Part shown: piece after piece, positions 23,070 to 32,912 of the stretch
How positions within the stretch are numbered: the first letter of the stretch is position 1
How the letters are laid out: each line of letters begins with the position of its first letter
Assembly (NCBI GenBank): GCA_032716605.1
Contig: CM064481.1
Span: 22,500,811 to 22,564,810, forward strand
Source of the DNA: Paralithodes platypus
Taxonomy: Eukaryota > Arthropoda > Malacostraca > Decapoda > Lithodidae
Length of the DNA: 64,000 nucleotides
Reading direction: 5' to 3'
The notes under the pieces: generated by a model
The model's database searches: none
The model's input: only the letters and a program-made list of their open reading frames with translations
What the model was told of the DNA's origin: nothing
Translations under genes and position numbers: made by a program

Positions 23070-23543
23070 GGCTATAGGTAAATTTCTATAAGTGCAACTA
23101 TACAAGCTAAAAAAAATATTATTGTATTTAACAGGAAGATACAACGAGGTAAGTGATGTGGTATAGGTGGCAATATGAGGAAATGGATTATAAGGACATT
23201 CCGTCCCCTCTGACAAAAGTCTATCAATCTAGATGTGACACAGATTTTACAATGTTTCAGAGAGACATTAGCCTAACCTAACAACCTTACCTAACTTATC
23301 CTAGTATTATGGGTGGGGGCTGCCGCCCCCACACCCCCGCTGGTTGGGTAAAACGGTAGAAATCCAGTTGGGGTGGAGTGAGTAACCGTAGATTTTCGTA
23401 TGGGGGTCAGAGTGGGCGGAATGACCTTATAATCCATTTCCGCATATTGCCACCTATACCACATCACTTACTTCGTTGCACCTTCCTGTTATATACAATA
23501 ATTGTTTTTTTAGCTCGTATAGGTGCACTTATGGAATAATTCC
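23070..23543. mobile_element. Foldback element with telomere-like loop
   Basis: Arms 23070-23195 and 23420-23543 are inverted copies (TACAAGCTAAAAAAA, AACAGGAAGATAC, TAAGTGATGTGGTATAGGTG and complements). Flanks show GAATA on both sides (23065-23069 and 23544-23548), and the mirrored arm near 27930 has no insertion, so GAATA may be a 5-bp target duplication. The loop (23270-23350) carries CCTAAC repeats and a GC hairpin also seen near the telomeric array. Confidence 0.7.
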
Positions 23544-23835
23544 GAATATACCAATGAAAGTTGTATACAAAAAGTTTTTATATGTGTAATGTGCAAATGA
23601 AAATCGGTATTTTCCTTGACCGACGGTACTTAGGAGTTTTACCCTATTTTTTTTTCCCAAGGATAAAAATTAGGCTATATAGCAATGAAGCATAGCCTAC
23701 AGTATAATGGTAGGAACCCCAAACTAATTTTATAAATTTGTTACCTATATTGTTGCGAATCCTAAATATTTACCGCCATGTTTACTAATAAAAACAGAAT
23801 TTATCCAGTTTAACACCGGGTCGAAACTATCGATA

Positions 23836-24264
23836 TATTATATAGGCAAATATATTAGTTATGTCATGTACCGTACTTCATTGGCGTAAATGTCCAAACC
23901 GTCGGTAATTCATTATAATATACGCCCTAAATAACTAACAAAAACTCCAAGGATGTAGTATCCGGGCTACGGTCATCATGTTTACATAGGTCGTACGTTC
24001 GAGGTTTCGCTTTTGTTTTTGTTTTATTCTGTTTTTGCCCCCTGCTGGCAACACATATGATGATGACAATAAGTCATGGGGGGATGAGGGGGGCATAGCC
24101 CCCCTCAACTGATTTCTGTATCTCACGGCAGTCAAAATTGCCGGAAATGTGATCGCGAGCGAGCAAATTTGTTTTGTTGCTTTGGTGTCTCAAGATTGAT
24201 GGATAATGTTTGTTTTGTAATTTCCGACAGGGTTCATAAAATAACACACCTAAAAAACAATCAA
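23836..24264. mobile_element. Insertion with GATGATGACAATAAGTC foldback end
   Basis: Present in this arm and missing from the mirrored arm near 27650. It includes TTTTTGCCCCCTGCTGGCAA, ATATGATGATGACAATAAGT and the hairpin GGGGGGCATAGCCCCCC (24088-24104), the hallmarks of the short family seen at 9841. Boundaries are approximate. Confidence 0.45.
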
Positions 24265-24460
24265 ACAAGGAAAAAAAATGGACGTGGATATTTGCACCCG
24301 ACCGTGAAAATAACACTGTACGGTATTTGCACCCGATGGTCGTGTTATTTTGCGATACCGACTTTAATACATTAAAACAGACCCACTAATATTAGAAGAG
24401 CTTTCGACCTCCATAAAGTACTGTGTACCTTATAATATTATTATTTAATCCTAAACTTAA

Positions 24461-24893
24461 CCCGTACAGCCCCAGCGACGCGTCTGACGCGTCGGCGATG
24501 TATGTAACGCACAGCCCCAGAGTCTGACGCGTCACCCTAATTGCGCCGACCGTAACCTCAGGTGTAGCCACTCAAGAGGGCTCAGATTTGTATGGGAACT
24601 GTGTACGTATCCCACGCAACCGTGCCGATGGTTGAAAACTCTCAAAGTCCACGTGCGTGCGCGTGAGCGCGCAATAACCTGTTTTTTGTGGGTAATTGCC
24701 TTCAATTTTATACTCTAGTAAAATACGTTTTCGGGGGCTCTGTAGGACCATTCTTTAAGCTTTTTGAGCGGTTTTTCGTGGTTTTTCCTTCATTCCTAAC
24801 CCATTCGCTATTGTTTCTGGAATAAAACCATTTTTTGAAAACCGGCCGGGTTCTGGTGAACAAACCTTACAAAACTAGCCGGGGCTCCACGGG
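24461..24893. mobile_element. TTAA MITE family B, copy 1
   Basis: 433 bp starting CCCGTACAGCCCCAGCGACG and ending GGGGCTCCACGGG, flanked by TTAA. Internal GACGCGTC palindromes repeat near the left end. It lacks the nested MITE found in copy 2, so it gives that insertion's empty site (CATTCTTTAAGCTTTTTGAG at about 24751). Confidence 0.85.
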
Positions 24894-25307
24894 TTAAATG
24901 CTTATATTTAAATTATACCGGTAATACTCGTTCTCTCGTTGCATTTCCAGACCACCAACGGAGGTATGCAACACTGCCCGTTTTTTGTTTTTTTTTTTTT
25001 ATTCAGGCCTAGTCCACTGTCCCAAGATAGTCTTGGCTTATCAGGGTATATTGTATTATAACAGCATAAAATCTCTTATTAAAATGCACTCATCAAAAAT
25101 AGAATCACATAGCTAGGATACGCACCTAATGGTGACAGAGATATATATGTTAGTTGGTGACTGAATTATGTTTGTTGATATATTGTTGATTGTGGTAAGA
25201 TGATGTTATTGCAACCGTTGCATGCATTTCCCAAGCCTCTTTTAAGAATTCAATCCTTTCAAGGTGGACACTCATACCACAACTGGTTAAAACCGCTGAT
25301 AGAGGTA

Positions 25308-26185
25308 CAGCCGACGCTCGATTTAACGGACCCCGATACAACGGATTTCGGATTTAACGGACTCTGTCCGTAGCCGGACAATGGACCCAGCAATGGACAA
25401 AGTCTGTTGCTCGAAAAAAAGTTGGAGCAAAGTCCTTTGCTCTATCTATTTATCTCTCTAATGCACCTACCTAAATCTCTTATACATTAACATAACTATG
25501 TCTTATTTGGACTTTTTGTAATCTTTGAATCATTTCTAATGTGATGGAATTGAAAAATATAATATCCTTCCAGCACATAGATAAATAATAAATAAGATAG
25601 TCAACAAAATATTTCAACTCTCCCCTCCGTGCGAGCAGAGACGGAAGATTTACGTTTGATAGATTTTTGTTTTTTTTTGGTTCCCACGGTATACACAAAA
25701 TGATGGGGAAATATTATAACATGTTTTTAATTGACATGTGTCGTTTTTGCTGATTATGAGTTGGTGGAAAAAAATTTCTTTAATTCTATCATATCGGAAA
25801 TGATTCACAGATTATATAGAGACCAAATAACATACACTTTTAAGTGTGTTCAATAGTTTTGCATTATCAATAGGGTGTAGCACAAGGCTTATCAAGATTA
25901 TCACAGTAACGGGGTCGGGGTTGAGGCCGGGACGGGGAGGGGAGGGAGTAGGCCTACAGAGGCGGGGATATCCTTCCTTTTTTTTTTTTTTTTTTTTTTT
26001 CCCATGTGAAATTTATCATATTAATGACAAATAGGACCTTTATTATGTTTACAGCACGTGTCCCTCAATCACAAAAAAAAAAAAAAAAAAAGGGCAAAAT
26101 ACGAAGGCAATTTTCCAGCTACGGACTTTTTCCAGTAACGGACTCTGTCTCCCCCCTATTAGTCCGTTAAATCGAGCGTCGACTG
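25308..26185. mobile_element. pogo/Tigger-like non-autonomous element, TA target
   Basis: 878 bp with inverted ends: CAGCCGACGCTCGATTTAAC on the left; the complement of the right end reads CAGTCGACGCTCGATTTAAC. A further shared ACGGACTCTGTC word lies inside each end. Flanked by TA (25306-25307, 26186-26187). The interior has poly-T and poly-A runs and only a short degraded minus-strand ORF. End sequence and TA target fit pogo/Tigger. Confidence 0.85.
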
Positions 26186-26236
26186 TATTTAAATGGATAA
26201 AAGGTATAAATAAGGGCGACATAGATGAGGTATTAA

Positions 26237-26660
26237 CCCTTGTCTAGCGGGGTGTTTTGGGCTCATTTGGGCATATTCAGGCCCTCCTGCATGATAAATC
26301 AAGCATCTGCATGAAGAAAACAAAATATTTAGCAAACAACTAGGCGCTAAAAGCTTCAAAATGAGACCAGAACGAGCTACGTAGCCCTCGTGGTTCTCTT
26401 GCAGTGATGCCACGAACATGGGAGTTTAGCATATATCGGTAGATTTTTCCCAGCTATGCTCACTAGTGGCTACACTGCCGGCCTCTCGAGAACACAGGGA
26501 ACATGAGTTAATGGGCGGCGGTAAGCCCTGGGAGTCGGCTGTCTTGCCCGCTGTGCTCCCGGCCATTTGCACTCGATTTTAACCCTTTAAAAGCCTTAAT
26601 AATGCTCCTAACTTGCTGCAAATTGGTGGATGACTTAAGTCGAGCGCCGCCAATAAGGGG
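26237..26660. mobile_element. TTAA MITE family C, copy 2
   Basis: 424 bp starting CCCTTGTCTAGCGGGG and ending CGCCAATAAGGGG, flanked by TTAA. Closely similar to 26931-27352, with only a LINE fragment between them. Confidence 0.85.
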
Positions 26661-26664
26661 TTAA

Positions 26665-26925
26665 AGCAAAAGAATGGCAACATAACACGCTCAAATGGTT
26701 TCAAGTTAGATAAGTTTAGATTTAGGAAAGATATAGGAAAACATTGGTTTGGGAATAGAGTTATTAACATGTGGAATGGACTGTCCAGAGCAGTGATTAG
26801 CTCAGGAACAGTTGAAAGCTTTAAGCGTAAGTTAGATTCCCATATGGATGAAATGGGCAGGGTGTGAATGGGAGCTGCCTTGTGTGGGTCGCATGGCTTT
26901 ATGCAGTTTCCTGCGATCTTATGTT
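26665..26925 (+). pseudogene. CR1-like LINE C-terminal fragment
   Basis: Translates to a LINE RT C-terminus (FRKDIGKHWFGNRVINMWNG, then SGTVESFKRKLDSHM) followed by a stop and a short 3' region. It lies between two family C MITEs. No catalytic part remains. Confidence 0.7.
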
Positions 26926-26930
26926 ATTAA

Positions 26931-27352
26931 CCCTTGTCTAGCGGGGTGTTTTGGGCTCATTTGGGCATATTCAGGCCCTCCTGAATGATCAATCAAGTAT
27001 CTGCATGAAAAGAAATGTATTCAGCAAAAAACTAGGCACTAAAAGCTTCAAAATGAGACCAGAACGAGCTACGTAGCACTCGTGGTTCTCTTGCAGTGGT
27101 GCCACGAACATGGGAGTTTAGCGTATAGTGGTATATTTTTCCCAGCTATGCTCACTACTGGCTACACTCCCGGCCTCTCGAGAACACAGGGAACATGAGT
27201 TAATGGGCGGCGGTAAGCCCTGGGAGTCGGCTGTCTGGCCCGCTGCGCTCCCGGCCATTTGCACTCGATTTTAACCCTTTAAAAGCCTTAATAATGCTCC
27301 TAACTTGCTGCAAATTGGTGCACGACTTAAGTCGAGCGCCGCCAATAAGGGG
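26931..27352. mobile_element. TTAA MITE family C, copy 3
   Basis: 422 bp, TTAA at 26927-26930 and 27353-27356. About as long as copy 2 and nearly identical in sequence. Confidence 0.85.
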
Positions 27353-28341
27353 TTAAACGCTGCATAGTTTCTTGAACATTTTTGTATTTCTCGTTAAGAG
27401 CTCATAGGGCGGTGTTGGTGCGACGATCTTCTTAGTGAACTCTGGTTACGAGAGAAGTGACGGAGTGATAATTTATGAAAAAGAAGATATTCCGCTCACT
27501 GCTTCACATATATTATTCTATATTTGTCAGTTTAACTTGTTATAATATTTGTTTAGCTATGTATACATCTGTATCGAAATATAAATAGGACAATCGGGTG
27601 CAAGTGGTATTTTCACGGTCGGGTAAAAATACCCACTCCGATAAAAAATACTTGTAAAAATCGTCCCCGGTGTTAAACAGGATATTTACCATAAAAACCC
27701 ATGATGGTGCACATATTGAAATTTAATGAGCATAGGCTTGGGCTAGGCTATCTGATAACCTGAAGCATAAACTGTAGTTCTATGTAAACAAAACAGGTAG
27801 CATTCAACAAGACTACATCGGCCTTAGGGTAAAACACCGATATAAGTACTGTCGGTCAATTAAAGTACCGATTTTCATTTGCACATTACGCATATAAAAA
27901 CTTAATGTACCGGTATACAACTTCCATTGGTATACTCGTAAGAGCACACTCTAAACTATTCATATGTTACTTAAAACACTAAAATCGGCTTACAGCAGCC
28001 ATGTAATAACATGGTGAACCTTCGTGAAGTTGGGGCAAAACTGCGAATTTATCGGTAGACATAAATTGGGAGGTTTGACGTACCTCCCAACCTACCAAAT
28101 AGGAAAACCTACTATTTGGTAGTAGTCTTGGAAAATCCAACGTCAAGGCTATTAACCTAATTGCAATGACGACTTGTCTATTTTGACTGCTATGTCGTCA
28201 TTCCAACCGCGGTTAAAAAGAAAACGTCTAGTCTACTCCTTATCTTGCCCTAGGAGACGTTGTACATTAACCAAAACTGCCACCGAAGGTGAAAAAAGCA
28301 TAGAAGAGAAGAAAATGAGGTTTACCTTAATTACCGCTTAA

Positions 28342-29264
28342 CCCGTCCAGCCCCAGCGACGCGTCTGGCGCGTCGGCGATGTATGTAACGCACAGCCCCA
28401 GCGACGCGTCTGACGAGTCACCCTAATTGCTCCGACCGTAACCTCAGGTGTAGCCACTCGAGAGGGCTCAGATTTGTATGGGAACTGTGTACGTATCCCA
28501 CGCAACCGTGCCGATGGTTGAAAACTCTCAAAGTCCACGTGCGTGCGCGTGAGCACGCAATAACCTGTTTTTTGGGGGTAATTGCCTTAAATTTTTTACT
28601 ATTGTAAAATACGTTTTCGGGGGCTCTGTAGGACCATTCTTTAACCCTCTCACCACGGAAGGGCTCTTGAACGCCCATAAAAAAAGCATATAACAGCTGC
28701 CCGGAAGGGCTCTTGAACGCCCAGTGGTTGAAAGCCTGTGAGCTTCGTGTGCAAGGCGTCGGTCCGACGCATGTAAACAACAGCCGGCTGGACCGACGCC
28801 CCGCATCTCCGGCCACAAGAAAGAGAGCGTCGCTTGTTCGTGTGTGCCTGTATGTTGTTGTTAAGTATCGAAAAGTAGTGTAAAGTGGCTGTTTTGGCCA
28901 TAAAGTTATCTCCAATGAAATCATCATCACAACTCAACCAGTTGACTTAGAGAGCTCTACTTAATGCCATTCTACAGGTAAATAACACAGCTACGCTTGG
29001 GGATGCGCGGGAATGCGGAAAGCAGTCAGATTAACACATATACGGTAGCCTAGCCTAGACGTTTTTCGGCCAAAACACCCGGGTTTCAAGGAATATATAT
29101 ATAATACATAGCAGGGGCTGGAGGGTTAAGCTTTTTGAGCGGATTTTTGTGGTTTTTCCTTCATTCCTAACCCATTCGCTATTGTTTCTGGAATAAAACC
29201 ATTTTTTGAAAACCGGCCGGGTTCTGGTGAACAAACAATACAAAACTAGCCGGGGCTCCACGGG
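28342..29264. mobile_element. TTAA MITE family B, copy 2, hosting a family A MITE
   Basis: Starts CCCGTCCAGCCCCAGCGACG and ends GGGGCTCCACGGG, flanked by TTAA (28338-28341, 29265-29268). Without the nested 28645-29125 element it is about 438 bp and matches 24461-24893. It is inserted in the DIRS terminal repeat; the uninterrupted repeat is at about 38065 and 46000. Confidence 0.85.
28645..29125. mobile_element. TTAA MITE family A, copy 3 (inverted)
   Basis: 481 bp, reversed relative to copy 1, flanked by TTAA (28641-28644, 29126-29129) and nested in the family B element. The sibling at 24461-24893 shows the empty TTAA. Confidence 0.88.
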
Positions 29265-29394
29265 TTAAGGCCCATCCCGTGTTCCGTCATGTGCAGATCC
29301 CTGCCGAACGTGCGCATGAGCGACCCTCTCTTGTCATCACATCTCACGTCAGCAGAAGAACGCGGATGGGCAGGGGTCCGGCGTGAGGGAGGGT

Positions 29395-29510
29395 ATTATG
29401 TACATTGGATTTTCCAAGACTACTACCAAATAGTAGGTTTTCCAATTTGGTAGGTTGGGAGGTACGTCAAACCTCCCAATTTGTTAGTAGTCTTGGCAAA
29501 TCCAACGTCA
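29395..29510. repeat. DIRS internal complementary region, minus copy
   Basis: On the plus strand it runs from CATTGGATTTTCC through GGGAGGTACGTCAAACCTCC to CAAATCCAACGTCAAGG: the joined element ends in one stretch. It corresponds to 45751-45863 of the plus-strand element. Confidence 0.8.
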
Positions 29511-29964
29511 AGGCTGCATAACAAATAGGAGGAGGACATCCAAGCCCAACCTACCAAAAAAACCAATGCATAAAACAAAATTATGAATGACAAAGACACA
29601 ATTTAAACAAGAGAGTTTAATAAAAGAGTGAAAAACTGAGGAGTAGCTAAAAAGAACAGTTTTAACACATGCCCGTCATTCATAGTAATGCAAAAACATA
29701 GACTTGTCTTAAACCAAAAAGGTACTGTACCCAAAATCCCATTTCTTCCAAAACCAACAAAAACACTGAACACAAGAGCAAAACACAATTTTCAATGTGG
29801 CAAAAACACTTATGTACTGGAACAATACATAATCCCAAACTTGCAATCCAGTGTTGCAAACCCGTACACCCCCCCCCCCCCTTTGTCAAATAAAACAAAG
29901 GAAAAGAACGAGGGACAAGGGGGGAAGACCAGGGATCTTCGCCAGAGCACAAGGAAACACGACC

Positions 29965-30880
29965 CCCGAGAGCAATCACCGGCCGAGGGGGTCGAACACT
30001 GGACACGGAGAGGAAGGAATTGATAGAAGACCACAAAACCGCTGAGGCGATGGCAGGTAAGGATCGACGTGGCAGGAACCGGAAGGAGGCAGCAAAGGAT
30101 CTGACATCGTGCGCAGAACCCCTACACACAGGGTGACGGGCACGAACGGTCCGACAAACGCGGCGGCCCATCTGTACCTGCGAGAGCCTCCCACCTGTCC
30201 GAGGAGCCTCCCACACAGTAGTACCCGAAGGCGGCGCCACAGACGCAACAGAGGAGTGCAAGGCTGACACCGGGCACAACACATGGCGAGGATGCCCACG
30301 CCGTAAAGCCTGGACGGTGAAAGGCTGGAAAACGGGGGCCTCCCTCCCATGCGTGGTAACAAAAGGAGGGGAGGAGGCGAATGAGACGTCATGCAAGGAC
30401 GGGGAGAATCGCACGCAGTCCCGGGGCCGTGACAATGCCGCTAGTGCAGACACCCGATCCCCAGTGGCCAGAGCGACAAGGAAGAGCGGACGCCCGAGCA
30501 ACGGAACCGGCGTAGCGGCCCTTGCATACGTGGGTGAAGCCAGAAGGACCAGAGCCCGCCCCAGATCCCACTGTGGAGGGACCTGGCGCGGAGGCGGTCG
30601 ATCCCGGAAGGCAGCCGTCAGGAATGAATCCAGCTCCTGCGGCGGAATGACCAGCCCTGCGACGGACCCAAAGACCCCCCGGACGGCAGACAAGTGGGGA
30701 CGTATAGCGTCGACTTGAAAGTGACGTGTACGGAAGAGGTGAAACAAGGAGCGTAGGACGAGGGAAGGAGAGCCAACTGGCAGGCGAGTGTCCTGTAGCC
30801 ACCTAGTAAAAGACCTCCAGCGGGACCAGTAAGTCCCCCAAGGAGAAGACGGCCAGGAACGCTGCAGGAAGTCAGTCAGG
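29965..30880 (-). pseudogene. DIRS tyrosine recombinase lacking its catalytic Tyr
   Basis: The reading frame is open (within 29680-31272) and aligns residue for residue with the plus-strand copy: LTDFLQRSWPSSPWGTY against LTDFLKRSWTSSTWGTY. The catalytic Arg (ATGDRVSAL) and His-x-x-Arg (GSAHDVRSF) are kept, but an in-frame deletion of about 12 nt near 30018 removes the VSSY segment holding the nucleophile Tyr. Most replacements are those expected from changed adenines (Lys to Gln, Thr to Pro, Asp to Ala). The frame stays open partly because stop codons need A. Confidence 0.8.
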
Positions 30881-32090
30881 GCCCGGCTGGGGACCGGGAG
30901 CCACCGTACCTCATGAACAAGCACAATGCGAAGGCCAACGAGGTCCGCAGGTCCCCAACCTAGCTCAAGTGGAAGCCGGAGACAGGTAGAGGGACCGGAC
31001 TCGGGCACCACCGCGGCAACCGAGCGTACCAAGCCCGTGCCGGCCACAGAGGTGCGAGGAGCCAGACGCAGCCGCGGTACAGCCGCAGCCTCGCGAGGAC
31101 TGGGCACATCAACAGCGCGTCTGGTGGCGGAGAGATGTATATCGACCGCCACCTGTACCAGGCTACCATGAAAGCGTCCAGACCCCCCCCCCCGGAGCGC
31201 GAGGCCGGAGGGAGAGGTCCAGAGGCAACTGGCGCGGCACCCCCGATGCGAACAAGGCGACCTCCGGAACACCTCAGAAAGCCGCGAGGTCGGCGAACAC
31301 AGTCCGTTGCATCGCCCATTCTACAAGAACGCCCTGCGCTCTCGACAGGGCGGCCGCCCACAGGGTGGCAGGCCCGGGCAGGGAGGAGGCATGCAAGGAG
31401 AAGGGGCGTCAGTCCGCGAGGAAGAACAACTCCACCGAGACCCCCAATAGAGTCAACGACCTGGAGGACCCCCGCATTAGGAAACAGTGGACAACTGTCC
31501 GAGTGTCCAACCCGAAGGCCACCGACTTACCCCGAAGGGCCAGCGCGTGGTCCCGCAGGAAGAACAAAGGAACCAACAGTCCGAGGGCATAGACGGGTAA
31601 GTGGAGGGAGAACCACCCATCTGCCGGGAAGTGGACGTCCCAGGTTCGATCGGGAACCTCACCCAACCTCGCTCGACGTATCCGTGTCTACCCAGACCGT
31701 CGGCGGGGGGGCGGTCCAGGGCACAGACGCAGAGAGCGCGCCCCGAGCAACCCAGCGACCGAAGCGTCTGCGAACGGTATGCGGGAGTGGCAGGAGCCGA
31801 TCCATAGGGGCAACGGAAACACCGCGGTGCCCATGAGGAGGAGGCGGCGTAGCCAGAGGCTCCCTAAGGGAAGGGGCAGAGCGGCCCAATGCAGCGAACC
31901 CACGAACGAGTCCCAGAGCCACCCCGGGAGGGAGACCGAGTGCAACACGGTGAAGACCTTCCACCGAAGGTGCACCGCGGCCGGCAGACCCTGGGTCACC
32001 GTAGCGCCGGACAAAACCCATGCGAGACCGACCCATGGCACGACACGCGACGGGGTCAAGCGTGACTTGGGAACATCGAAGGGGAACCCT
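30881..32090 (-). pseudogene. DIRS RNase H and methylase-like region, mutated
   Basis: Corresponds to 43187-44373 of the plus-strand copy. The RNase H first motif is still visible (IWVDTDTSSEVG in the complement of about 31660-31700), but downstream parts are split between frames. The region after RNase H, which in the plus copy carries VDLFAS and YIFPPP, is recognisable at nucleotide level only. Differences are again mostly at sense adenines. Confidence 0.7.
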
Positions 32091-32690
32091 AACCGTGCGA
32101 CGCGGCGAACGACTGTGAGGGCATCGCCTATGCACAGTCCTAGGGCTTCGGAAACTACCAACCAATCGGCCAAGGAAAACACGATCTGGAGCCCGCTCCT
32201 GAGGAGAGGACCCAGAGCCTGCCCCACCAGTGCGGAGAAGATCCGCGGCGCGATGTGGAGACCGAAGGGAAGGCCGTCGAACAGGAACACACGATCGGAA
32301 GTCCGAACGGCCAAGAATCGCTGGAAGCGAGGATGGAGAGGAACGAGCCAAGACGCATCCTGGAGGGCCAGCGACACTACCCAAGACAGAGGGCGCAGGG
32401 CCAGGCGTACCTGGGGTACCGGCAGCATCCGAAACCGTGTGTGCACGACGTGCCCGTTGAGGGCCGACAGATCCACCACCGGTCGCATCGCGTCGCAGGT
32501 CGTCTACGGTACCAGAAAGACACGGGAGAGGAAAACCGGGTGACCGGCGGTCAACTCCCTCGACGCTACCCAGCTCGGGCATGGAAGTAAACACGTGGGC
32601 CACCTCTGAAGAGATGACCCGGCGTTGGTGACAAGAGCGGAGTGGGGGTCTGGACGTCCACCTCCAGGTGAGACCCCTCCGCACAACCCG
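32091..32690 (-). pseudogene. DIRS reverse transcriptase with lost catalytic aspartates
   Basis: Aligned with 42560-43190. The plus copy has SLDLKDAYWHVPI and FYLDDWL; this copy has SLALQDASWLVPL and FSLADWL, so the motif A Asp and the first Asp of the YxDD box are Ala. LPFGLHIAPRIF is kept. An AAG to TAG change near 32510 adds a stop. The 1-nt deletion seen in the plus copy at about 43187 is absent here (KSRLTPSR is continuous). It cannot be an active polymerase. Confidence 0.85.
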
Positions 32691-32912
32691 CCGCCCCCAA
32701 CGTCCCTCGCGGCCACCGAGGGGCGCAAAGGCGAAAACAACCCGAGGGGAGGGGAGCGACCCGGTCGGCCAGGCGAGAAGGAGAACAAGGAGGCCGACCC
32801 AGAGAACCTACACATTGTGTTGACGTGGAGGTACCCCCGGTACGGGCCGTGCGGGCATGAGCGCCACGTTGACCTCCTCTACCCCCCCCCCAACCTCGTT
32901 GAAAAGGGCGGG

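Larger units (their letters stand above)
21066..24345. repeat. Left arm of an old inverted repeat (about 3.3 kb)
   Basis: Blocks match the complement of sequence spread over 27585-54080: 21066-21185 with 53963-54080; 21190-21480 with 46273-46557; 21490-21685 with 37640-37839; 22404-22930 with 37109-37630; 22935-23065 with 27925-28060; 23544-23835 with 27660-27910; 24265-24345 with 27585-27645. Order is fully mirrored, so this is one inverted repeat whose right arm was expanded by transposons. No gene is recognised; short ORFs here are not conserved between arms. Confidence 0.75.

Noticed and set aside
29680..31272. Intact 530-residue protein as an active recombinase
   Set aside because: The catalytic Tyr segment is deleted and the frame continues into 3' non-coding sequence; its openness follows from A depletion.
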